From CAWATZ01 sp963784995 (GTDB lineage Bacteria; Planctomycetota; Planctomycetia; Gemmatales; Gemmataceae): DNA of 64,000 nucleotides. Position numbers and translations under genes: made by a program. Numbering within the stretch: the stretch's first letter is position 1; each line of letters starts with the position of its first letter. The notes under the pieces were generated by a model. The model saw only the letters and a program-made list of their open reading frames with translations, ran no database searches and was not told where the DNA came from. Positions 44,681 through 51,872 of this stretch are shown in pieces. The stretch lies in assembly GCA_963784995.1 (NCBI GenBank), contig CAWATZ010000011.1, positions 62,001 through 126,000 on the forward strand, written 5' to 3'.

Positions 44681-45943
44681 GTGACTGCGGATCGATACCT
44701 GTTCACCAGCGAATCCGTCTCGATGGGCCATCCGGACAAGGTGGCCGATCAGATCAGCGACGCCATCCTGGATTTCTGCCTGGCGGCCGACCCGCTGAGC
44801 CGGGTGGCCTGCGAAACCCTGGTCACCACCGACCTGGCGGTCGTGGCCGGCGAGATCACCACCAAGGCCGACCTGACCCGGGCCGTCGTGGACCGCATCG
44901 TCCGCGACACGATCCAGGAGATCGGCTACGTCGATCCCACCATCGGCTTCGCGGCCGACACGTGCCAGGTGAACTGCTACCTGCACAAGCAGTCGCCGCA
45001 CATCGCCATGGGCGTCGATCTGGGCGGGGCCGGCGACCAGGGCATGATGTTCGGCTTCGCCTGCCGGGAGACGCACACCCTGATGCCGCTGCCGATCTAC
45101 CTGGCCCATCGGCTGGTGGAAAACCACGCCAAGATGCGCCGCAGCGGTGAGCTGAAGTTCATCCGCCCCGACGCCAAGAGCCAGGTCACGGTCGAATACA
45201 ACGCCGACGGCACGCCGCATCGCATTCACACCATCGTCCTCTCGACCCAGCACGACGATAGCGTGGTCACCACCCGCAACGGCGGGCAGTACTTCAGCGA
45301 TGACGCCCGGCAGCTGCTGATCGACAAGCTGATCCTGCCGACCATCAAGGCGGAGCGGCCGGACCTGATCGAGGGCAAGGGCAAGATCAACCCGATCAAG
45401 CCGGGCCAGGTGGGCAAGAACGACGGCAGCAGCATCGACATCCACGTCAACCCGACCGGCTGCTTCCTGGAAGGCGGCCCGCACGGCGATTGCGGTCTGA
45501 CCGGCCGGAAGATCATCGTGGACACCTACGGCGGCCGGGGCCGGCACGGCGGCGGCGCCTTCAGCGGCAAGGATCCGACCAAGGTCGATCGCTCCGCGGC
45601 CTACATGTGCCGCTACATCGCCAAGAACGTCGTCGCCGCCGGCCTGGCCGGCCAGTGCGAGGTGCAGGTCAGCTACGCCATCGGCTACCCCGAGCCGATC
45701 AACATCTGGGTCAGCACCTTCGGCACCGCCGCCCGCGGGCTGACCGATCCGCAGATCGCCGCGCTGATCCGCGAGAACTTCAAGCTGACCCCGGCCGGCA
45801 TCATCGAGACGCTGAACCTGCGGCGGCCGATCTACAAGGAAACGGCCCGCCACGGCCACTTCGGCCGGGAACTGGCCAGCTTCTCGTGGGAACGCACCGA
45901 CAAGGCCGACGCTCTGCGCCGGGCCGTCGGCATCGCGGCATGA
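44681..45943 (+). CDS. metK: S-adenosylmethionine synthetase
   Basis: Makes SAM from methionine and ATP. Family signatures are all present: LFTSESVSMGHPDKVADQIS (methionine/ATP site), GAGDQGMMFGFAC (the canonical hexapeptide loop), GGPHGDCGLTGRKIIVDTYG, and GGGAFSGKDPTKVDRSAAYM with its Lys ligands. The preferred start is the GTG at 44681, seven bases after GAGGA, which begins just before the conserved YLFTSES; a GTG at 44645 after GAGGG would add 12 residues. Length is about 420 aa, slightly longer than the Escherichia coli enzyme because of an insert (RNGGQYFSDDARQLLID region). It ends just before a palindromic repeat. Confidence 0.96.
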   Translation: MTADRYLFTSESVSMGHPDKVADQISDAILDFCLAADPLSRVACETLVTTDLAVVAGEITTKADLTRAVVDRIVRDTIQEIGYVDPTIGFAADTCQVNCYLHKQSPHIAMGVDLGGAGDQGMMFGFACRETHTLMPLPIYLAHRLVENHAKMRRSGELKFIRPDAKSQVTVEYNADGTPHRIHTIVLSTQHDDSVVTTRNGGQYFSDDARQLLIDKLILPTIKAERPDLIEGKGKINPIKPGQVGKNDGSSIDIHVNPTGCFLEGGPHGDCGLTGRKIIVDTYGGRGRHGGGAFSGKDPTKVDRSAAYMCRYIAKNVVAAGLAGQCEVQVSYAIGYPEPINIWVSTFGTAARGLTDPQIAALIRENFKLTPAGIIETLNLRRPIYKETARHGHFGRELASFSWERTDKADALRRAVGIAA

Positions 45944-45956
45944 TCTCCGCGCTCGA

Positions 45957-46024
45957 AAGGCGAGCCGGGAGCGTCAGCGACCGGAGAATACAAGCTCCGG
46001 TCGCTGACGCTCCCGGCTCGCCTT
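45957..46024. repeat. Inverted repeat with 30-base arms after metK
   Basis: Arms 45957-45986 and 45995-46024 are perfectly complementary with an 8-base loop (core GGCGAGCCGGGAGCGTCAGC). It follows the metK stop by 13 bases and could terminate transcription, though it lacks a T-tract. Confidence 0.9.
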
Positions 46025-46231
46025 CAAGTTTCCGCCTCGAACCCTACAACCCGCACATCCCTTCCAGTCTCGCGCCGGCCGCGTTCAACCGATCCGTTCT
46101 TGCGGCCTGCCGGAACAAATTCAGCACCCGATCAAGTAGAATTACCAGCGCAAGGTGCCAGGGTCCGCACCATTCACCGGTCAGAGAGCAGACAAGAGGC
46201 TCTCCCACGTTGTCCACCTGGAGATACTGCC

Positions 46232-47776
46232 ATGTCCGGTCGTAGCCTGGTCGTTGTGGTGCTGTGTGGCGGGCTTGCTCTGGCTCTGCTGCCGGCCGCT
46301 GGGATTACCCAACCAGCCGATCGGGTTCCCACGCCGCCCGGCATGGAAGCGCTGCCGCGAGGCCCGGTCCACGAGGCCTTTGCTCAACCCACCGACGTCA
46401 ATCCACAACCCGGGCCGGTCATTCCACGGCAGCCGCCGCGAGCCATCGAGGAACAGCCGCCCGATCAGAAACCGGATGGCTCCGCCTGGGTGCCGGGCTA
46501 CTGGCAGTGGGACGAGGAACGCTCCGACTTCATCTGGGTCAGCGGCTTCTGGCGCGTGCCGCCTCCCGGCCGGCAATGGGTGCCGGGCAGCTATCGCCAG
46601 ACCGACAAGGGCTTCCAGTGGACGCCCGGCGTCTGGATCTCGCAGAACCAGCAACAGCTCAACGTGCTGCCGCCCCCGCCGCGCTCCATCGAGAACGGTC
46701 CGGCCCAGCCCGCCCCGGCCAACAACAGCATCTACGTCCCTGGAACGTGGATGTACCGCCAGTCAGGATACGCCTGGAGGCCGGGTTACTGGATCGATTA
46801 CCGCCCCGACCTGGTCTGGTGTCCAGCTCAGTATTACTGGACCCCGGCCGGCTACGTCTTCGTGGACGGCTACTGGGACTACCCGCTGGCGGGCCGTGGT
46901 CTGCTGTTCGCCCCGATGGCCTTCAACGGACCGGTCTGGAACCAGCCCGGCTTCTGCTACGTGCCCAACTTCGTGGTCAGCGTCAACTTCCTGCCGACGG
47001 CCCTGTTCGTCCGGCCGGCCTGGGGGCATTACTACTTCGGCGATTACTTCGGGGCTGGCTTTGCCCGTGCCGGGTTCACTCCCTGGGTCAATTATCGCTG
47101 GGGTCCGAGGTTCTACGATCCGCTGTACGTGCATGGATACTACGCCAATGGTGCCGGCTGGGGGCGGAACCTGAACACCCTCTACGCCAACCGCGCCGCT
47201 GGCCAGGCCATCCTGCCGCCACGGACCCTGGGGCAGCAGAACACCCTGATCCAGAACATCAACGTCAACCGCACCAACGTCAACGTGACCAACGTGCGAG
47301 TGCTGTCCCCCCTCAACCAGGCCACCGATCACGGCTTCCGGATGACCACGCTCAACCAGACCCAGCGACTCCAGTACCAGCGGAGCGGACAGCAGGTGCG
47401 TGACCTCGGCATTCAGCGACACAACCTGGAACATCAGGCGCTGTCCTCCCACGGCACTCAACTGCGTGCGGCCGACGCCCCGCGCAGCCTCAACCTGAAC
47501 GTGCCGCATCAATCCAGCCCCGGGTTCAGCAGACCCGCGGCGCCTTCGGCCCCGGCGCCGGCTTATCATCAGGGCCACAACGTCCAGTCGCCGCACGGGT
47601 ACACCGGGCCGAGCAGCGTCCCAGCGTACCACACACCGGGGTTTGCCCCGGCTACACCTCAGTTCCCGCATGGTTCGATGCCGCACGGGATGCCGCATGG
47701 TTCGATGCCGCACGCGAGTCCGGCGCCGCACTCCTCCGGGGGGCACCACTCAAGCTCAGGGCATGGGCACAGGTAA
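46232..47776 (+). CDS. Exported YXWGXW-type repeat protein
   Basis: 514 aa with a signal peptide (LVVVVLCGGLALALLPAAG). The middle carries four or more Trp/Tyr-rich repeats of the type WVPGYWQWDEE, WVSGFWRVPPPGRQWVPGSY, YVPGTWMYRQSGYAWRPGYW and YVFVDGYWDYPLAG, known in planctomycetes and other envelope proteins as YXWGXW-like repeats. A Tyr/Asn-rich stretch (YYFGDYFGAGF, NINVNRTNVNVTNVRVL) follows, then a low-complexity His/Pro/Ser tail with near-repeats of PHGSMPHGMPHGS. The ATG at 46232 has GGAG 8 bases upstream. It is probably a cell-envelope structural protein; no enzymatic motif is present. Confidence 0.8.
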   Translation: MSGRSLVVVVLCGGLALALLPAAGITQPADRVPTPPGMEALPRGPVHEAFAQPTDVNPQPGPVIPRQPPRAIEEQPPDQKPDGSAWVPGYWQWDEERSDFIWVSGFWRVPPPGRQWVPGSYRQTDKGFQWTPGVWISQNQQQLNVLPPPPRSIENGPAQPAPANNSIYVPGTWMYRQSGYAWRPGYWIDYRPDLVWCPAQYYWTPAGYVFVDGYWDYPLAGRGLLFAPMAFNGPVWNQPGFCYVPNFVVSVNFLPTALFVRPAWGHYYFGDYFGAGFARAGFTPWVNYRWGPRFYDPLYVHGYYANGAGWGRNLNTLYANRAAGQAILPPRTLGQQNTLIQNINVNRTNVNVTNVRVLSPLNQATDHGFRMTTLNQTQRLQYQRSGQQVRDLGIQRHNLEHQALSSHGTQLRAADAPRSLNLNVPHQSSPGFSRPAAPSAPAPAYHQGHNVQSPHGYTGPSSVPAYHTPGFAPATPQFPHGSMPHGMPHGSMPHASPAPHSSGGHHSSSGHGHR

Positions 47777-47926
47777 GCTCCGGGAGGTATAATGAGAACG
47801 AGGAGCCTTCCTCGCGGTTGACCTCCGGGGTCGTTCCGGGTACAACCAGTAGACTTCCAAGCGGCTCACCTCCTGCCCTATCGGTTGGCTGCACGTTCGA
47901 GTCCCCGAGCCCGACAGGAGCCAGGC

Positions 47927-48652
47927 ATGAGTAAGGGAGCCATTGAAATTCCCGGATGGGCGCTTCGCAACCCGATCAGTGCCGGGACGCACCTGTTCTG
48001 GGCTTTGGTGGCCATTTACGTCACGGCCCTGTTCTGGCGGCTGACGCGCGGCGACCGGCTCCGCCGCTGGAGCGTGATGACCTTCGGCGTCAGCATGTGC
48101 TTGCTGTTCACCGCCAGCGGCGTCTACCATGCCCTGCGCGTCAATCCGCCGACACTGGAATTCTTCCGGCTGCTGGACCATAGCATGATCTACGTGCTGA
48201 TCGCCGGCTCCTACACTCCCGTCCTGGCCGTCCTGCTCCAGGGCTGGCAGCGCACCGGCTTGCTGATCCTGGTTTGGAGCCTGGCCGTGATCGGCATCGT
48301 CTGTAAATGGGTCCTGACCGCTCCGCCTTACGAGGTGACCGTGGGGTTGTACGTCGGCATGGGCTGGCTGGCGCTCATTCCCATCCCCCAGATGATCAAG
48401 GCGGTTGGGCTGCGCGGCGTACTCTGGACCCTCCTGGGCGGCATCCTGTACACCCTCGGCGGCGTCTGTGACGCCGTGGGCTGGCCGACCCTCGTCTCCT
48501 GGCTCATCGGTCCCCACGAGGTGCTGCACCTCCTCGACATGCTGGCTTCGCTGATCCACGTCTATTTCATCATCCAGTACGTCCTGCCCTACCAGCCGCA
48601 GCCCTTCTTTCGGGCTGTGCCGAACACCTCCTTGCAGCAGGCCGCGGCCTGA
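47927..48652 (+). CDS. Hemolysin III / PAQR-family membrane protein
   Basis: 241 aa with seven predicted helices, the HlyIII/PAQR topology (homologues of adiponectin receptors). Diagnostic features are NPISAGTHLFWALVAI near the start, LLFTASGVYHALRV with the conserved Ser and His, LDHSMIYVLIAGSYTP, and the C-terminal GPHEVLHLLDMLASLIHVYF with the His ligands of the presumed zinc site. The ATG at 47927 has AGGAG 7 bases upstream. These proteins are thought to be zinc-dependent hydrolases or modulators of membrane lipids; a haemolytic role is historical. It stands alone between the YXWGXW gene and a PQQ propeller gene. Confidence 0.9.
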   Translation: MSKGAIEIPGWALRNPISAGTHLFWALVAIYVTALFWRLTRGDRLRRWSVMTFGVSMCLLFTASGVYHALRVNPPTLEFFRLLDHSMIYVLIAGSYTPVLAVLLQGWQRTGLLILVWSLAVIGIVCKWVLTAPPYEVTVGLYVGMGWLALIPIPQMIKAVGLRGVLWTLLGGILYTLGGVCDAVGWPTLVSWLIGPHEVLHLLDMLASLIHVYFIIQYVLPYQPQPFFRAVPNTSLQQAAA

Positions 48653-48755
48653 GCGGGAGCGATTTCGCTCCCGGCGATGAATCCTCCCAGAAGAGGCAGC
48701 GTCCGTACAATAGTGCGGGGGTGTTTCTTGCGGCCTTGATTCTGGAGATCAACGA

Positions 48756-50042
48756 ATGACGTGTTCTGTTCTGTTGGCCGGTCTGCTGCTGTTGCCCGCT
48801 GCCCCGCTGCCGGGCGCGGACAGCTCGACCGGAGATTGGCCCCAGTGGCGCGGTCCAAACCGCGATGGCGTTTCTCCCGACACCGGCCTGCTCACGGAAT
48901 GGCCCAGGGGCGGTCCCAAACTCCTCTGGGAAGGCAAGGGGGCTGGCCGGGGTTACGCCAGCCTGGCCATCAAGAATGGCCGGATCTTCACGATGGGCGA
49001 CAACCTCTCCACCGCCAGCGACAGGGATGAGTACGCTTCCTGCTTCGATTCGACCGACGGCAAGCAGCTGTGGAAGACCAGACTCGGCCCGGCGTGGAAC
49101 TCCGGCTCGGAAAGCTGGCAAAGCTCGCGCTCGACCCCCACGGTGGCCGGCGGGCTCGTCTACTTCGTGACGCCGCAAGGGAGCCTGGTCTGTCTGAAGA
49201 CGACCGATGGCAAGGAAGTCTGGCGGAAGGACCTGAAAAAGGATTTCGGAGGCAACAAGGGCGACGGCTGGGGCTACAGCGAATCGGTCCTGATCGACGG
49301 CGACAATCTGATCTGCACTCCGGGCGGCAGCAAGAACACGATGGTGGCCCTGGACAAGAAGACAGGCGAGAAAACCTGGTCGGCCGCGGTGCCCAGGGAC
49401 CGAGGCGCGGGGCACGCCTCCGTGGTGGTGGCCGAGGTCGGCGGAACGCGCGTTTACGTGCAGACGACAGCCAGCAACGTCCTGGGTGTCCGGGCCAGGG
49501 ACGGCAAGGTGCTGTGGACCCACTCGATTGGCGCTACGGCGGTGATCCCGACGCCGATCGTGCGCGGCGACCTGGTCTTCGCCGACGCCGGCTACGGCAA
49601 GGGCGGGGCGCTGCTGCGCCAGTTGCCGGCCAGCGATGGCAGCGTCAAGGTGGAGGAGGTCTATGGCTACAAGTCTGCCATGGCCAACAAGCATGGCGGC
49701 GTCGTCCTCCTCGGCGACTACCTCTACGGCGACAGCGACTCCAGCGGCAGGGTCTGGTGCGGGAAACTGCTGACCGGCGAGCAGCAGCAAGGCTGGAAGG
49801 TGAGCGGCAGCGGCAGAGGATCGGCCGCGATCACGGCCGCGGACGGTCATCTCTACGTCCGCTACGACAACGGCACCATCGCCCTGGTCAAGGCGACGCC
49901 GGACGGCTACAAGGAGTCCGGCTCGTTCAAGATCCCCCACAGCGGCGGCCGGCCCAGCTGGTCGCACCCCGTCGTCATCGGCGGCAAGCTGTATCTGCGC
50001 GAGGGGGACTGGGTTCTGTGCTATGACCTGAAGGGCAAGTGA
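48756..50042 (+). CDS. Exported PQQ-like beta-propeller protein
   Basis: 428 aa. A signal peptide (SVLLAGLLLLPAAPLPGA) precedes a BamB/PQQ-type beta-propeller that begins DWPQWRGPNRDGVSPDTGLL, the usual planctomycete opening. Blades repeat the pattern of a strand, an aromatic and a GK/GE turn: SLVCLKTTDGKEVWRKDL, NTMVALDKKTGEKTWSAA, NVLGVRARDGKVLWTHSI. The ATG at 48756 has GGAG 8 bases upstream. Such proteins bind partners, quinones or alcohol substrates; no dehydrogenase catalytic Asp motif is recognisable, so a scaffold role is the more likely reading. A second protein of this class lies at 59501. Confidence 0.85.
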   Translation: MTCSVLLAGLLLLPAAPLPGADSSTGDWPQWRGPNRDGVSPDTGLLTEWPRGGPKLLWEGKGAGRGYASLAIKNGRIFTMGDNLSTASDRDEYASCFDSTDGKQLWKTRLGPAWNSGSESWQSSRSTPTVAGGLVYFVTPQGSLVCLKTTDGKEVWRKDLKKDFGGNKGDGWGYSESVLIDGDNLICTPGGSKNTMVALDKKTGEKTWSAAVPRDRGAGHASVVVAEVGGTRVYVQTTASNVLGVRARDGKVLWTHSIGATAVIPTPIVRGDLVFADAGYGKGGALLRQLPASDGSVKVEEVYGYKSAMANKHGGVVLLGDYLYGDSDSSGRVWCGKLLTGEQQQGWKVSGSGRGSAAITAADGHLYVRYDNGTIALVKATPDGYKESGSFKIPHSGGRPSWSHPVVIGGKLYLREGDWVLCYDLKGK

Positions 50043-50086
50043 AACGCTTGTTGATTGCGACTCAGAAAGTCCACCGCGCCCCCTCA

Positions 50087-50193
50087 CCCAGGGCGATCGC
50101 CCTGGGCTATTCTGTTGCGCCCCTTCGGGGCGGAAGACCTGGTTTTCCGCCCCGAAGGGGCGCAACACGATAGCCCAGGGCATCGCCCTGGGG
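50087..50193. repeat. Long inverted repeat between convergent genes
   Basis: Arms of roughly 48 bases (about 50087-50135 and 50144-50193) pair almost fully. Each arm contains two palindromic modules, GGGCGATCGCCCTGGG and GCGCCCCTTCGGGGCGG, the second itself a small hairpin. It sits between the 3' ends of the PQQ propeller and TPP-enzyme genes. Confidence 0.88.
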
Positions 50194-50236
50194 TCCTGCG
50201 GCGACGGACGTTGGTTTTCTGGATCCCAAGAAACAT

Positions 50237-51859
50237 TCACACCCGCTGCGCATCTTCCGGTCGAATCTCGATCACGGTGGCCACGTCGGCTTGCAGCGCC
50301 TCTCGCAGCGCCCGCTCAAACGCCTCATCATTGTCGGCCCGGCTGTACCGCACTCCGAACGCCGCCGCGAACTTGCCGAAATCGGGGTTGCGCAGGTCCA
50401 CGGCGATGTAGCGCTCCGCATAGCGGCGTTTTTGCGTGGCCCGGATCAGGGTCAAACTGTTGTCGTTGACCAGGAGAATGACGATCGGCAAGCGTTCCTG
50501 CACCGCGGTCGCCAGCTCCAGGCCGCTCATCTGGAAGCCGCCGTCGCCGGCGATGGCGACCACGGCTCGCTCAGGGAACGCGGCCTTGGCGGCCAGGGCG
50601 GCGGGGATGCCGTAGCCCATGCTCACCGCACCGGCCGGGTGGAGGAAGGTCCGCGGATGATCGAGCGGAAAATCGCTCATCAGGATATAGCCCAGGCGGG
50701 TGACGTCCACCGAAAGGATGGCGTCGGCAGGCAAAGCCCGGCGCAGGGCCGTCAGTACCTCGATCCCCGGCAAGCGCCAGCTCTCCCGGCGTTTGGGCGG
50801 CGTCCCCCAGGGCATTCGTGGCGTTTCGGGCAGCAGTGGCAGCAGCTGTTTCAGGGCCAGCCGGGCGTCGGCGTGGACCCCCACGTCAACGGGATAGTGC
50901 CGGCCGATCTCTTCCGGATCGACGTCGATCTGTGCCAGGGACGGCGGCCGGGGCATGGCCCAGGTGCCGGTGGCGGCCTGGCTGAAGCGGCAGCCGATGG
51001 CCAGCAGGCCGTCCGCCTCGGACAGCAGCGGCTTGAAGAAGGATTCCATGCCGGTCAGGTCGGAAGTGGCCTGGAACCAGGGCAACCCCGCCGCCAGCGG
51101 ATGGCTGGCCGGCAGACTGCACTTGCCCATCGCCGTTTGCAGCACCGGAGCGCCCAGCCATTCGGCCAGCCGGGCGAGCAACGGCTCGGCCCCGGCGGTG
51201 ATGACGCCGCCGCCCGCCAGAATCAGCGGTTTGCGCCAGCTTTGCAGCAGACGCGCCAGTGCTTCGACGTCCGCGGCTGCCGGTGCCTGGGGTTGCGGCT
51301 GGGCCGGAGGCTCAGGCCAGGGGGACACGGCCACCTCGGTTCGCAGAACGTCGAGGGGAACCTCGAACAGAACGGGACCGGGCCGGCCGGTGGTCAGCGC
51401 CAGCCAGGCCTGGTCCAGTGTGGGCAGCAGGTCCTCGACGCGCTTGACGGTGAAGCAGCGTTTGGTGAGCGGAGCGCAGGCCCGGGCCTGGTCGTTCTCG
51501 TGGTAGTACCCGGAGCGCAGGCCCAGCCCCGTCGTGGGGACCTGGCCGCTGATGAGCAGCAGCGGGACCGAGTCGGTGAAGGCGGTCAGCAGCGGCGTGG
51601 CGACGTTGAGGACGCCCGGACCACACACGGCCAGACAGACGCCGGGCCGGCCGGTGGCGCGGGCATAGCCGTCGGCCATGAAGCCGGCCGCCTGCTCGTG
51701 GCGGGCCAGGAAATGACGCAGCGCCGGCGTCCGGGCCAGGGCGTCGTAGATCGGCGTCAGCTGGCCGCCGGGATAGCCGAAGACGTGCCGGACGCCATAA
51801 TCGCCCAGCCGGCGGACCAGCAGGTCCGCGGCCGGGACTTTGCCTGGACGGTCAGCCAT
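50237..51859 (-). CDS. Thiamine-diphosphate-dependent enzyme, acetolactate-synthase-like
   Basis: 540 aa with the three-domain layout of the ILVB/benzoylformate-decarboxylase group: the PYR domain with GVRHVFGYPGGQLTPIYDAL and the catalytic Glu in RHEQAAGFMADGYARATG, a central domain (KPLILAGGGVITAGAEPLLA), and the PP domain with IAGDGGFQMSGLELATAVQE and NDNSLTLI (the GDG...N diphosphate/Mg site). The FAD-binding signatures of true IlvB are not obvious, and no ilvN follows, so a decarboxylase or lyase on another 2-oxoacid is possible. It starts 13 bases after the rseP stop on the same strand, so it is likely cotranscribed with dxr and rseP. Confidence 0.85.
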   Translation of the reverse strand: MADRPGKVPAADLLVRRLGDYGVRHVFGYPGGQLTPIYDALARTPALRHFLARHEQAAGFMADGYARATGRPGVCLAVCGPGVLNVATPLLTAFTDSVPLLLISGQVPTTGLGLRSGYYHENDQARACAPLTKRCFTVKRVEDLLPTLDQAWLALTTGRPGPVLFEVPLDVLRTEVAVSPWPEPPAQPQPQAPAAADVEALARLLQSWRKPLILAGGGVITAGAEPLLARLAEWLGAPVLQTAMGKCSLPASHPLAAGLPWFQATSDLTGMESFFKPLLSEADGLLAIGCRFSQAATGTWAMPRPPSLAQIDVDPEEIGRHYPVDVGVHADARLALKQLLPLLPETPRMPWGTPPKRRESWRLPGIEVLTALRRALPADAILSVDVTRLGYILMSDFPLDHPRTFLHPAGAVSMGYGIPAALAAKAAFPERAVVAIAGDGGFQMSGLELATAVQERLPIVILLVNDNSLTLIRATQKRRYAERYIAVDLRNPDFGKFAAAFGVRYSRADNDEAFERALREALQADVATVIEIRPEDAQRV

Positions 51860-51872
51860 GCGGCGCTCACTC

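Noticed and set aside
47880..47925. TTCGAGTCCC resembling a tRNA T-loop
   Set aside because: No complementary T-stem, acceptor stem or anticodon arm can be built around it.
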